From Tritrichomonas musculus (lineage: Eukaryota; Parabasalia; Tritrichomonadida; Tritrichomonadidae): a stretch of DNA of 64,000 bases. This document shows positions 9,041 through 18,533 of the stretch, in pieces. Below the pieces are notes generated by a model. It saw only the letters and a program-made list of their open reading frames with translations. It was not told the DNA's origin and ran no database searches. Positions within the stretch are counted from its first letter, which is position 1. Every line of letters begins with the position of its first letter. The DNA is taken from NCBI GenBank assembly GCA_039105265.1, contig JAPFFF010000011.1, forward strand, positions 558,001 through 622,000, written 5' to 3'. The position numbers were made by a program, and so were the translations under genes.

Positions 9041-10644
9041 TGATTAATCCAGAGATTGAACTCAGAACATCAGCTGAAGTATGTACCTAAATAGCATCAT
9101 ATTTTGATATTGTAGATAATTGTATAGCCCTAAGTGATACCAACAAACAGTATACTATAAGTCCCCAAACATCATATTCTCCATCTCCTACAATCCCCCA
9201 AGGCTCATATACCACTGCTATTATATCTCCAAACACAAACAATACAGCAGACATATATAATGGTTTTATTAGAGCTGATATGGAAGTCAGTATTAAAGAA
9301 GCTGCTGGACAAGAGGTTAAAGAAATAGAAGAAACAATAAATACCGATAATTATCAATTCAATAGAGTTTGGTTTGGCTTTAAAGATGCTAGAGATGCCG
9401 TCGAAAAATATGAAATCGTGGCTAATGGCATTACTATCTATACACAGAATTTTGGTTGTGAAGAATCATTTTTAACAGCCTGTTGTGCCAATGAAACAAC
9501 AAAGAGAGCAGATGTATATTCTAAGGCCAGACATAAAGATATATGGAATGGTAAGTCAGGAAGTAGAACAGGATTCATTGTTGATTGGAAAGAGAGAAAT
9601 GGTATTAAATGGTATGAACAAAAATATAAAATTCATCTCAAGATAGATTTAAGACGATTCTTACCACTCTCTAATATTAAATACCTCCCAGCCTTCGCAG
9701 GCAAGATAGAGCTTCGATTATTCTTCTCGTGTGCTGGAATGGTATGCTGTCCTTTGGGCCCAGAACTAGGTTTGCAAAATAACTATAAAGAAATATCAAA
9801 ATATACTTTACCAAATATTACGAATGAATTTACTCCAATAAATGAACCAATAACAATGTATACTGCCATATCATCAGACAAAACAACACTTACAGCAAAC
9901 GCCAGAACATTCCAAGTAAATAGTTATGAAACTACGGAATGCTCATCTATCATACCATGTTTTGGTATTGAAGATAATATTTATTCCAGCCTCGTTCAAA
10001 GATATGCTGACCCAACTCATCCATTAACATTTCCTACACAAACCCTTTCTGTATATACTACAACAAATAGACTAAAAAATCCAAATTGCAAAACCACCTG
10101 TACTATTACTCCTCGCTTTGTTGACTCAATATTTTGTTTATTCCCTGAAAAGCACACTCATCATACCTACTTCAAGAATCCACAATTTAAGCTATTTCAA
10201 TTAAACTGTGGAGGCTATGGAAACATCCCTGCAAAAGCATTTGGAACGACAGATGAGTATCCAGAATTCTTAGAGTACTGCCAAAACGCTATGAATATGA
10301 ATGGTGGACAAAGCGGGTTTAATAAAGAAGTCGTAGCTTCACTAACAAATAATCAACCATACAGACACTCAACTGGAAATTATCCTGATGATAGGACCAG
10401 CTTTTTCATTGCTCTGCCAACAGAGACAGACAACACATATCAGCAGGGACTCACATCTCTGTCTCCTATTAATTTTGAAATTATTGTATCACAAAATACT
10501 GGGGCAAATACATATGCCAGTGATGTTCAAACCCCACCTCTAATTTGTCTTTTATTTGATTCATCAATATCAATTTTGGTTCAGCCTAATGGTATGCCTC
10601 CTCTCGTTCGTCTTGGAAATTATGACCTCACTACTCCACAATAA
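9041..10644 (+). pseudogene. MCP: Major capsid protein (double jelly-roll) of element A, broken
   Basis: The coding likeness extends from about 9041 to a TAA at 10642-10644. The segment LRRFLPLSNIKYLPAFAGKI followed by ELRLFFS is the hallmark turn of Polinton and NCLDV-type double jelly-roll capsid proteins (compare VPFDDLLALQAFDLFPNGI then GDLAIRF in element B). Many beta-strand-like segments follow. It would form the trimeric capsomers of the icosahedral shell. Sequence likeness to the B capsid protein is otherwise low, so A and B belong to different lineages. About one break is present. Confidence 0.65.
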
Positions 10645-10681
10645 ATATTCATTCTTAAAATTTTTTTTATCTCCACCACAA

Positions 10682-11131
10682 ATGCAAGAGCAAAGAGTCT
10701 ACGATTACATCAACAATATTATCTCCCTCGCTGAAAAGCCAGAAGAATGGAAGGAATGTAATTTTGCTATCCTCTGTGATAAATTTCCCATCCAGCTTTC
10801 TCGCAACAAATTTTTGGGCAAAGTCATCTATATATCACTTAAGACAGAAAAAAAGACCTGGAGAATATATCCTGACAAAATTAAAGAATATGAAATAGAG
10901 CATGTAGTTATCAGCACAAATTCTCGCCGTCGATTAAATTATAGGATGAATGAGTTCTTCATCAACGGCTCAACTCAAGAACAGATATATGAGGAGCATA
11001 GCTACTATAATTATTCTATAGAAAATGCTTCAAAACAAACGAAAGAATTAATTATTCAGCTAAGAGAGAAATACAATTTAAGCACGCCGGAAATATACAT
11101 TGGGGAGCATCAACCACTCGTCCTAGAGTAA
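10682..11131 (+). CDS. Conserved element protein, family F1 (function unknown)
   Basis: The protein has 149 residues starting at ATG 10682 after an eight-T run; an upstream in-frame extension into the capsid gene is unlikely. It is clearly homologous to the B gene at 30,997-31,476 and to a relic at 52,000-52,458. Shared features are YDYINxxIxLxxxPE near the start, CNFAILCDKFP, the Y(I/V)SLK strand, a basic SRRRLN-type motif, EFFxNGxT, a C-terminal TKELIxxLREKYN helix, and an end resembling GxHQxLVLE. The F1 family is not one I recognise. Its upkeep in three elements argues for a core role, perhaps nucleic-acid binding through the SRRR region. Confidence 0.65.
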   Translation: MQEQRVYDYINNIISLAEKPEEWKECNFAILCDKFPIQLSRNKFLGKVIYISLKTEKKTWRIYPDKIKEYEIEHVVISTNSRRRLNYRMNEFFINGSTQEQIYEEHSYYNYSIENASKQTKELIIQLREKYNLSTPEIYIGEHQPLVLE

Positions 11132-11156
11132 GCTGGATAATTTTTTTGGAATAGAA

Positions 11157-11585
11157 ATGAATAAATATAGGAATCCTAGTTCATCTATCATTGGAGTAGA
11201 AGGAGAAATGTTCAACGAAGGAACAAAAACAGAACACACCATAGGCTTTAATCATTTTGGCATATTCTCTAATGATAATACTTATGCTATCACATTTAAT
11301 CCATATTACAATAGACCGCCTATCAAATATATGGAAAGCAAGCCTGTGAGGCCGCCGAAGAGTAATCAACATAGAACGAAACCCTTGCATGAACCACCTG
11401 TCAGCATCACAGACGGAGGGTATTATTTAAAAAAAGATAAGGCTCCTAAAGCACCCATCCTTCCTCCTTACCTCAAGAAACCTGAAAAATTAGGGGAGAT
11501 ACAAGGGAAGGCTAATGAAAAAGAAAAAGGAAATGTAATATATGGCCCGCAACATAAAGTAAAAATTGAGAACATAATCTATTAA
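11157..11585 (+). CDS. Unrecognised small protein
   Basis: The protein has 142 residues. The N-terminal half is mixed (NPSSSIIGVEGEMF, TYAITFNPYYN). The C-terminal half is Lys/Pro-rich (KDKAPKAPILPPYLKKPEK) and probably disordered. It follows the F1 gene by 25 bases on the same strand, with a seven-T run before the start. No counterpart is visible in B or D. It may be a capsid-associated or DNA-binding protein, but nothing in the sequence decides this. Confidence 0.4.
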   Translation: MNKYRNPSSSIIGVEGEMFNEGTKTEHTIGFNHFGIFSNDNTYAITFNPYYNRPPIKYMESKPVRPPKSNQHRTKPLHEPPVSITDGGYYLKKDKAPKAPILPPYLKKPEKLGEIQGKANEKEKGNVIYGPQHKVKIENIIY

Positions 11586-11608
11586 ATAAAAATTTTTTTC
11601 GAAATGAA

Positions 11609-12133
11609 ATGATTAAGAAACGAGCAAATAATCAAGTCATTAATGCTAATTTATCATTAGAACCACAAGCCGCAGCTCAATCAACATCAAATATTAATAA
11701 CAATATCATCATAAACAAAAGGGATGATGGGAAGGAAGAGATTGTTATAACAAGAAATGTGGAGCTAGAAGACAGCCCAGAAGACGATGTAAAAGATGTA
11801 AAATATATTATTCTTGAAACATTTGCCAATATTTTATTGAACCAAGATAAAGCTTTGCTCTCTAATCTTATTTCAAAAAACAGTATCATTGTTCAAGTGG
11901 AGGCATTAATTGATATAATTAAATGTTCTGTCAAAGCTGAAATGGTAGAATTGTATGTGGATGAAGATATAAAATGCTGTGCTGGGAAAGCTAATCCTAT
12001 CAGAAAGATTGAAGCAATAAAAATAGTAAATGATAAGGGAGAAGTTTGTATGGACTTCAAGCAAGTATATAATAAAGAATACAACGAACTAATTAACAAA
12101 TATCATCTGTGTTTGAAATATGTGTGTGTTTAG
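11609..12133 (+). CDS. Conserved element protein, family F2 (function unknown)
   Basis: The protein has 174 residues and is homologous to the genes at 29,211-29,831 (B) and 59,703-60,209 (D). All have a variable, Gln/Asn-rich, probably disordered N-terminus, then a ~110-residue domain: a helix (ILLNQDKALLSNLIS), a second helix, the strand MVELYVDEDI followed by a Cys pair (KCCAGK here), a YI or IKI strand, and an ending of the LKYVCV or LKICI type. The Cys pair could bind metal or form a disulfide. The family is unrecognised; its presence in all three elements makes it a core gene. Confidence 0.65.
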   Translation: MIKKRANNQVINANLSLEPQAAAQSTSNINNNIIINKRDDGKEEIVITRNVELEDSPEDDVKDVKYIILETFANILLNQDKALLSNLISKNSIIVQVEALIDIIKCSVKAEMVELYVDEDIKCCAGKANPIRKIEAIKIVNDKGEVCMDFKQVYNKEYNELINKYHLCLKYVCV

Positions 12134-12164
12134 AAATTTATTTTACATTTTATCACGAAGGCAA

Positions 12165-12440
12165 ATGACTAATCAAATAGACCTCACACAATTTAATAAA
12201 ACTGATATTATAAAAAAACTATCTAAAAGTAAATCCGAAGAGAATTTAAAAATAATCTCTGAAGAAAAAGCTGAAGAGGAAACACCAACTCCTGAAAAAC
12301 AAAAGCGAGGACGCAAGAGCAAATACAATACACCAGAGGAAAGGCTCGAGGCAAGAAGGCAACAACAAAAGGAGTATAGGCTACGAAAGAAAAAAGAATT
12401 AGAAGAGCTGAAAAAATTAGCTGAGTTGATAAAGGTATAA
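12165..12440 (+). CDS. Small basic protein with bZIP-like and AT-hook-like segments
   Basis: The protein has 91 residues from ATG 12165, chosen because GGCAAATG follows a T-rich run; an in-frame extension to 12,120 overlaps the F2 gene and lacks that signal. An AT-hook-like KRGRKSKY is followed by a long helix, EARRQQQKEYRLRKKKELEE then LKKLAELI, which has a basic region and short leucine heptads like a bZIP dimer. It would bind DNA, so it may be a transcription regulator or core protein. No family hit is claimed. It is the last plus-strand gene before the convergent GIY-YIG-type gene. Confidence 0.5.
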   Translation: MTNQIDLTQFNKTDIIKKLSKSKSEENLKIISEEKAEEETPTPEKQKRGRKSKYNTPEERLEARRQQQKEYRLRKKKELEELKKLAELIKV

Positions 12441-12471
12441 AGTAAAAAAATATTAGGTGGAGGTATTTTTT

Positions 12472-12915
12472 TTACTCTTCGTCTTTAAATTCTTTGACTA
12501 CAGCATCGTAATATTTCTTGATTACATCAAGGGGGCCTTCAAAATATTCATCCCCATAATCATCCTTCTTTAATTCATTTCTATCTACAGCTTCATTAAG
12601 TAATTGGAGTAGTTTGGCTTCAGCTTTATATTGATTGTTCACAGGAGATGATTTTATTTCATTAGCCCCTCCATCGTGTCTCTTATATGTATTCAATCTA
12701 CTTTTCATATCAGCTGTTCTTCCAACTTTATAGATACTTGTTTCCTTGTGTTTATTGAGCTGAACTATATATAGATGGCCCTTTGTATTTTTGGAAACAT
12801 AATAACTAACACCATACTTATTTATTGTTTTTACTTGGTATCCTAGCTGTTCTAATTCTCTTTTCAGTTGTTGTTGTGAATATTTTATACCTGTCTCCTC
12901 GAAGTATTTTTCCTG
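12472..12915 (-). pseudogene. GIY-YIG-type (T5orf172-like) gene of element A, C-terminal part
   Basis: The frame is open on the minus strand from the element B boundary to the stop at 12,472. It shows HLYIVQLNKH then IYKVGRT and a downstream RLNTYKR, the layout of the T5orf172 branch of GIY-YIG nucleases (LYI...YKVGRT...RL..Y). It ends with an acidic tail. The other part of the gene lies at 33,314-33,643 beyond element B, which was inserted into this gene. Such proteins are common in large DNA viruses and may be nucleases or DNA-binding regulators. Broken by the insertion. Confidence 0.6.
12910..12915. repeat. Target-site duplication of element B, left copy
   Basis: TTCCTG here is repeated exactly at 33,314-33,319, immediately outside the AGTAGTGAGG termini of element B. 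Polintons make 6-bp duplications, so this defines the insertion precisely. Confidence 0.9.
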
Positions 12916-13122
12916 AGTAGTGAGGAGTGTGCGGGATCGGGACCAGATAGAATTACCTAAATGCCCCCCATTCCTGACCCATAACTGAAGGCCACATAAC
13001 TATTTTTGAATTGACCCCAAATGATGCTCATGACTAGGAATAAATGGCCAGTATCATGGGTGATATAGATGTTCACACATGACAGCCATTAATGACCCAT
13101 AACTGAAGGCCACAGTGATCAC

Positions 13123-13170
<48 letters not shown>

Positions 13171-13240
13171 GAATTTTCGGCCAAAGGATTTTCAGAGGGG
13201 GTCCCAAAATTCAATTTATGGGATTTGCTATTTTTAAATT
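12916..13240 (+). repeat. Left terminal inverted repeat of element B
   Basis: It begins AGTAGTGAGG, the usual AGT start of Polintons, and is inverted at 32,951-33,313. The similarity runs inward through a TAC microsatellite and GGATTTGCTATTTTTAAATT, stopping only 6 bases before the first gene. The word TGACCCATAACTGAAGGCCAC occurs twice within it (part of a ~150-bp internal near-repeat), a subterminal pattern that could bind terminal protein or replication factors (inference). Confidence 0.9.
13123..13171 (+). repeat. TAC microsatellite inside the left terminal repeat
   Basis: About 16 TAC units lie between GTGATCACC and AGAATTTTCGGCC. The matching site in the right terminal repeat has about 29 units, so the tract has changed length since the two ends were last made alike. 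Confidence 0.9.
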
Positions 13241-13246
13241 GCGTAA
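13227..13246 (+). promoter_or_regulatory. Promoter shared by both terminal repeats of element B
   Basis: CTATTTTTAAATT followed by GCGTAA and ATG drives the first gene. The CTATTTTTAAATT part is inside the terminal repeat, so its inverted copy at the right end sits before the 31,560-32,936 gene. Both terminal genes thus share one inward-facing promoter type. Promoter function is inferred from position and the recurring T-run/AAATG layout. Confidence 0.55.
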
Positions 13247-13744
13247 ATGGAAACTGACACGGATCTACTCCTAAAGATCGTAGATGGCATCACCGATTTG
13301 CGTCGAGATGTCAAGCATTTGATTAAGCGTATGAACCATAAACGCAAACCATCTACTGATACCCCAAAGGCTGAAGCACATATCGACACCACTCAGGACA
13401 CCACTCAGGATGCAAATGACTCACCTCCTGAGACTCCATCCATTGAACATCCACACTCTCGCTCAAATCGCACCCATATATTCAATCGAAGCAAGTTCCT
13501 GGATATTGGGGATCACGACCGATTGATCCAATATGTCACATCACAGGTAGTAATCGATGCGGTATCCAACGTGGAACCTCATAAACGCGTATCCCTATTG
13601 CGTAAACTGATATCCGATAACCTAAACCTAAGTATCTCCATGTATATGACCCAAAAACTACTCAACACCCATATGACTCTAAACGGTCCCCAAAGGGAAA
13701 CAGCTCCAGACCCCGATGATGAGATCGATATAACCGATTTCTAA
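13247..13744 (+). CDS. Small coiled-coil protein, unrecognised
   Basis: The protein has 165 residues. Residues 1-30 form a predicted coiled coil (LLLKIVDGITDLRRDVKHLI). A Thr/Asp/Pro-rich linker (~35-80) follows, then a helical domain (LIQYVTSQVVIDAVSNV, KRVSLLRKLISDNLNLS) and an acidic tail. It is the leftmost gene of B, reading inward from the terminal repeat whose promoter it uses. Location beside PolB hints at replication or regulation; no family is recognised. Confidence 0.55.
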   Translation: METDTDLLLKIVDGITDLRRDVKHLIKRMNHKRKPSTDTPKAEAHIDTTQDTTQDANDSPPETPSIEHPHSRSNRTHIFNRSKFLDIGDHDRLIQYVTSQVVIDAVSNVEPHKRVSLLRKLISDNLNLSISMYMTQKLLNTHMTLNGPQRETAPDPDDEIDITDF

Positions 13745-13794
13745 CCGTAATCCAAAAATATTTTTGCAAAAACCGACCCCATGATGGATGCGTA

Positions 13795-13992
13795 ATGCAT
13801 TCTCTAGAGGAACCAACATACGTACCCGGGATTGCACATCAATCCCTCAAGGAAAATACCTGCATCCACCATGAGACTGGTTTGGGTTGCAAATGCCGGC
13901 AAATGCCCGTATTACCCCATAATCCACAAGTAATAGCTTACCCAAGGTGTTTAGTGCGCTTGGGCTCTATCACAAATATGGACCGGAAATAA
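13795..13992 (+). CDS. Possible 65-residue Cys/His protein
   Basis: A short open frame starts at ATG 13795 after ATTTTTGCAAAAACC, which fits the element promoter layout. It contains CIHHETGLGCKC and a later Cys, so a small metal-binding fold is conceivable. There is no counterpart in A or D, and codon use cannot be judged at this length. It may be spurious. Confidence 0.3.
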   Translation: MHSLEEPTYVPGIAHQSLKENTCIHHETGLGCKCRQMPVLPHNPQVIAYPRCLVRLGSITNMDRK

Positions 13993-14004
13993 TACGAAAA
14001 ATCG

Positions 14005-14098
14005 GTATGGCAGTGGATCGAACTCATGCCTGCAGCCGAAGCCCGGAGACATGCTTCATGACCCAACAACTATACCAGTTAGCGCTAACACATATATG
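14005..14098 (-). other. tRNA-like sequence (A-box and B-box) upstream of PolB
   Basis: Read on the minus strand, TTAGCGCTAACTGG matches a Pol III A-box (TRGCNNANNNGG) and, about 65 bases on, GAGTTCGATCC matches a B-box (GGTTCGANTCC). The spacing suits a class II tRNA with a long variable arm (a CCGGGCTTCGG hairpin). However, acceptor and T-stem pairing is poor, so this is a tRNA-derived relic or a tRNA-mimic rather than a clear tRNA. The remaining bases of 13,993-14,171 show only AT-rich DNA and the PolB promoter. Confidence 0.35.
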
Positions 14099-14171
14099 AT
14101 TCCGATTTGCGATTTAAATTCAAAAACAGTATTTTTACCGATGAGAATTTTATATTTTTACCTATGGGCAA

Positions 14172-17100
14172 ATGAGCCGGATCACGAATAAGAATTTCGG
14201 TGCAATTCCATCAGGAACTGTCAAAAGCTATATCGATATCGTCAACACTGAGTTCGGTGGCAACATCCCAACCGACACCAAATATATTTCACAGCTGAGC
14301 AAACTCGTGAGGTTCCTAAATGACAACTCATTTGCAGCTCGCACCGGTTTTGATACCAATGCTACTCTCAAGGCATCAGATGTTGATACATTCTTCGAGC
14401 AATTGCGGATTGAACGCCTTTTGGATGATAATGGTTACACAAATAGACTTGATAGCAATACCGATGAGCCCATTGATGTACTTCAACTCAAACTCGAAAG
14501 GGCCCGCCAAATACAACATAATATAGCAGTTGCAGAAGATGCATTACAGGAAGCTATCCAATTGATTCGTGATAATAACACTGAGTATCCACCAATACTC
14601 CCACCTCCCACAACCCATAAGATGCCAATTCCGTATGTTAAGCAGCCTTCATATATCAAGCGATTGAATGACAAACTGGATAGTGATTACTTCAGTAAAT
14701 TCGATAGAGGTGATTACATGGTTGAGGACCCCATTGATGTACTCCAGCATATGAATACCCAGGATAGGTTCCATCAGCAGCTGAGGTCTGAACGCCTTGC
14801 AGCCGTAGATAAGGATTACTTCAAGCATTTCGATAGAGGTGATTACATGGTTGAGGACCCCATTGATGTACTCCAGCATATGAATACCCAGAATAGGTTC
14901 CATCAGCGGTTAGACGATGAACGCAAAGTATGTTCCTATTTCAACAAGTATTATCCCGAGTATCTCGATAGAGCTGAAATACAAGATATACTCCGAGACA
15001 GGACTAAGGTTACAAAACTGGCTCATATTATCGACGACAATGCCAGTATTGATGGTATCCCCAAGGACCCTGAAAATAATGAGATATTCGAGTACCTCAG
15101 TGAGTTCGGTCATGAGTTCACATCGGAACACACCGATTTCCTATTTGTGAATACCCCTGAGGACTATGACAAGGCTGTAGAGGCTTGGCAAAAATATGCC
15201 AAATATGCTGATAGTGATTACAGTGAATGCACAGATATTGATACCCATGAGCCGATATACATATACTACTTCAACTCGATATCCTCATTGAACACCATAT
15301 ATGATGGCTTGCAACTGGTTTATGAACGCGAGGTAAAACCATTCAAAATCTATTTCCAACTCTCGGGTGTATTTGAGACCCCCTCTGCTGAGAATACCAA
15401 TGCATTCCAATATACTGCAAGGGAAATCAATTGGAACAACTATAAATCAGCCACCCCAATTGTGGTTCGTGATGAGCAATCACTTGATATTGTGAGGTAC
15501 TATATTGAATCAGTACTGCACTCATATGAGACCTCAACATCTGGAACCAAGTTGATTCTCGTAGGAACCATCTCATTCACGGTATCTCGAATGGTCAAGG
15601 TCAGTGGTCCAATCAAGGATTTACCTCCTGAGATCAGAAATAGCAAATTCATCATCACAGACAACGCCGATGACAATCTATGCTGGTACCGATTTCTGGC
15701 TGCATGTCTAGATGACCATCTAGTCGACCCCAAATACAGTTGCAAAACTAAGCACCGTACACAGGCAGCTAGGAAGCTCCTATGCGAGGAGCACAATATA
15801 GTGTATTCTACTAAGCCATCACAAGCTGCAATCGACCTCCTGAACAACTATCCGGGGACATCAATTGAATCCATGAAGGCATCTGCCGAGAAGCATCACT
15901 TGAATGTGGACATCTATGAGTACTTGCAGGATCGCAAGGTGTATAACCTTCAGGACCAGTGGAAATACAATAGTGATAACTCATTTAGGAAATCCGCATT
16001 GCTGTACACCCAAAATCGAATCATCCACATAATGTACATCAGGGATGCTGAGAAGCTGACCAACATCCATATCTGCCCAAAGTGTGGCTCATATGCCCAT
16101 TACGGTCATCAAAATATGAATCGCTTCAAGAACCATGTTAAGAACTGTGACGGGGTATTTCGAAAGCGATTCATACCCAATCGCGAACCACTACCATACT
16201 GTCCACATATACTCAGCAATCCGGTGTACGAATATTGCTTAGCCTATGGTCTCGACTGGAAACCCAACATATATTACATCACCTACGATTTCGAAACTGT
16301 TGAACAGCCTGTGGATACATCTATTGGTTCATCCACAACCATCAACTCACGACTGATACCCCTTAGTGTATCATCATGTGTCAAATCACAATCGGGTTGT
16401 ACCACAAGGCACTTCTCATTAAGGGATTCAGCTGAGTTCATCATCAAGTGGATCGAGTGGTTGTTTGAGCAATCCAAGCAGGTGTATCACGATAAGGTTC
16501 AATACATGAAATCCTTCATCAATCAACCAGTTGACAATCTCAAAACCATTGATCGCAACCTGAATGTGATAACCGTATTTGGATTCAACTCGAGTAGATT
16601 CGATAGCAACCTTTTCAAGGAGTATCTCAACTACAGTTCAGCTGGAACTGTGTTCTGGAGTGTTGAGCCCAATAGCATCATTGGTACCACATTATCACTG
16701 AAGCAGTTCATATTGAAGTCACCCAAATACGACACCAAGTTGCGATTCATCGATGCACAATCATTCGTCGCTGGAGGTACATTACGACAATTCGGCGAAG
16801 ATTTCGGCTCAAGCATGGCTTGCGGTGTAGACTTTGGGGGAGTTGAGAATAGCTCTAAGGGTGTATTCCCATATGAAGCCATCAACACTGAGAACTACAA
16901 TGAGGTCCTCTCACAAGCAGAGCCATTTGAGTATGAGGCGTTCTACAGCTATCTCAACCAGAAGAACCCATTGACACCAGATGATTACAAGCTATATCTC
17001 GAGGATGCCAAAAACTATGAAACCCGATGGGACTACCTACTTGCATACAATGATAATGATGTCGAGATGATGATCAAACCCATTGACAACCTGATTGCAC

Positions 17101-18533
17101 TCAATGCTCAGTACAACGTGGACCTCATCTCAAACCTATCGCTAAGCAAGAATGCATCCTGTATCAAGTACGCACTCGCATATAAGGAATTCAATCCAAA
17201 TGCCGAATACTCCATACAGAATCCCATTAACAAATTCAAACCAAACCTCGATTGGTGGCGATTCAAATGCGAGAACTATTATAACCAGGATGTCAAGCAT
17301 AATCAATCTCATAAGGACAAGCCCAGGAACCTCGATAAATGTGTTTGTGAGGAGCAATTCGATAAGTTCATGGAGATGTACAACAATCCAGATACAGGCA
17401 AGTGCCATCTCTGTGGTGAGCACTTCACATGGACCAATAAGCCCACTCTCGATAGAATCAATAATGATATCGGTCATGAACTCAGCAACTGTAAACTCGC
17501 TTGTGCGGAATGCAACAGACTTCGCAGCCGTGATGACCCCAATATAACCAAACTCCGAATTCAGCTGAAGAAGTACTGCAAGATGATGCATCTCCCAACG
17601 CTCATCAACGATGAACAGGAGTATTACAGCTTACGGAACAACATCACAGGTGGTCTATCCAATGTCATGCATCGTGTCAACATCAAGGGTCATACCAAAA
17701 TAAACCGCTTTAGATACAACGCCGTTGATCACAAGGTAATCTCATATGATACTCCACACACGATGACTCATATTGTTGGAGTCGATTTCAACAGCTTATA
17801 CCCATCTGCATTCAGTTCAACCAAACATGATGCCAATCCATATCACGGGGGAGTCATGTATATGCCAGGTTCCATGATGGAACGATTCGAGGTGTACAAG
17901 GATGGGGTCAAAAATATGAAGACCTACAACACATGTATGGGTATCATCAACAGCCAGAAGTACCAAGAACACCCCGATTTCCTATTCAAAGCGGAGGTCA
18001 TGTTGAAATGCCCATTATCCAAAATCAACTACTTCATCAATTTCCCACCTGTATTTCGCAATTTCGATATCACCAATGATGAGGCCACCATCGGCCCATA
18101 TATGCACGACTACATGACTCGCAATAAGCTCCCATCAGTTGACAAAACTGAACGGAAGCTGACCATGAGTGTTGATACAATGGGTACCTATCAGACATTC
18201 TCGAACTACTACCTCTGGTTCCTCCTCGACCATGGACTTGTCATCGAGGATATCAAGAGTCTCACCAAATACGAGGCTCATCGCGGATTCAACCCATTTG
18301 TTAGTGAGTTCATGAAACGCCGTCAGGATATCATCTCTGGATCCGAGCATGGCAATGGCTTGGGACAAGACTTGAGCGTAGCGAACGAGAAGTTCTATAA
18401 GATGACGATGTCCAAGATCACGGTAAACAAGAATGCTCTCACCGGGACTCACACCAAAATGATTGTCCTCGCGAACCAATCCTGTGCACCATTCATCCAC
18501 GGACTCACATCAGGGGACTACATTATGATTTGA
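14172..18533 (+). pseudogene. POLB: Protein-primed family B DNA polymerase of element B with HNH insertion, broken
   Basis: This polymerase would copy the element from a protein primer. The 1,453-residue frame has, in order: tandem 43-residue repeats (~172-257); a DDNLCWYRFLAACL segment resembling the OTU-like region of other Polinton polymerases; a C2HC/H-type zinc finger CPKCGSYAHYGH...NHVKNC (~635-660); Exo I YITYDFETVE (~701); Exo II FNSSRFDSNLF; Exo III YNDNDVEMMI (~955); an HNH module CHLCGEHFTW...LDRINND...CAECN (~1077-1120); and palm motif A VDFNSLYPSAF (~1204). The gene is broken (about one break). It overlaps the convergent fibre gene by 11 bases. Confidence 0.85.
14685..14942 (+). 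repeat. Two tandem 129-bp repeats within the PolB gene
   Basis: Units 14,685-14,813 and 14,814-14,942 are nearly identical over the stretch coding for FDRGDYMVEDPIDVLQHMNT. A more diverged relative (EPIDVLQLKLERA) precedes them at about 14,465. The close identity points to a recent in-frame duplication. Confidence 0.85.

Noticed and set aside
13110-13175. Possible CRISPR or satellite array
   Set aside because: It is a pure trinucleotide repeat without spacers, inside a transposon terminal repeat of a eukaryotic element.
12916-13240. Telomere-like origin for the terminal repeats
   Set aside because: The exact 6-bp target duplication and AGT/ACT ends show a transposon terminus.
14685-14942. 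Template/variable repeat pair of a diversity-generating retroelement
   Set aside because: Fibre modules and repeats made this worth testing, but no reverse transcriptase gene is present and differences between repeats are not concentrated at adenines.
17152-17547. Long second frame overlapping PolB of element B
   Set aside because: It is a shadow of the PolB gene, whose motifs in the main frame are clear.
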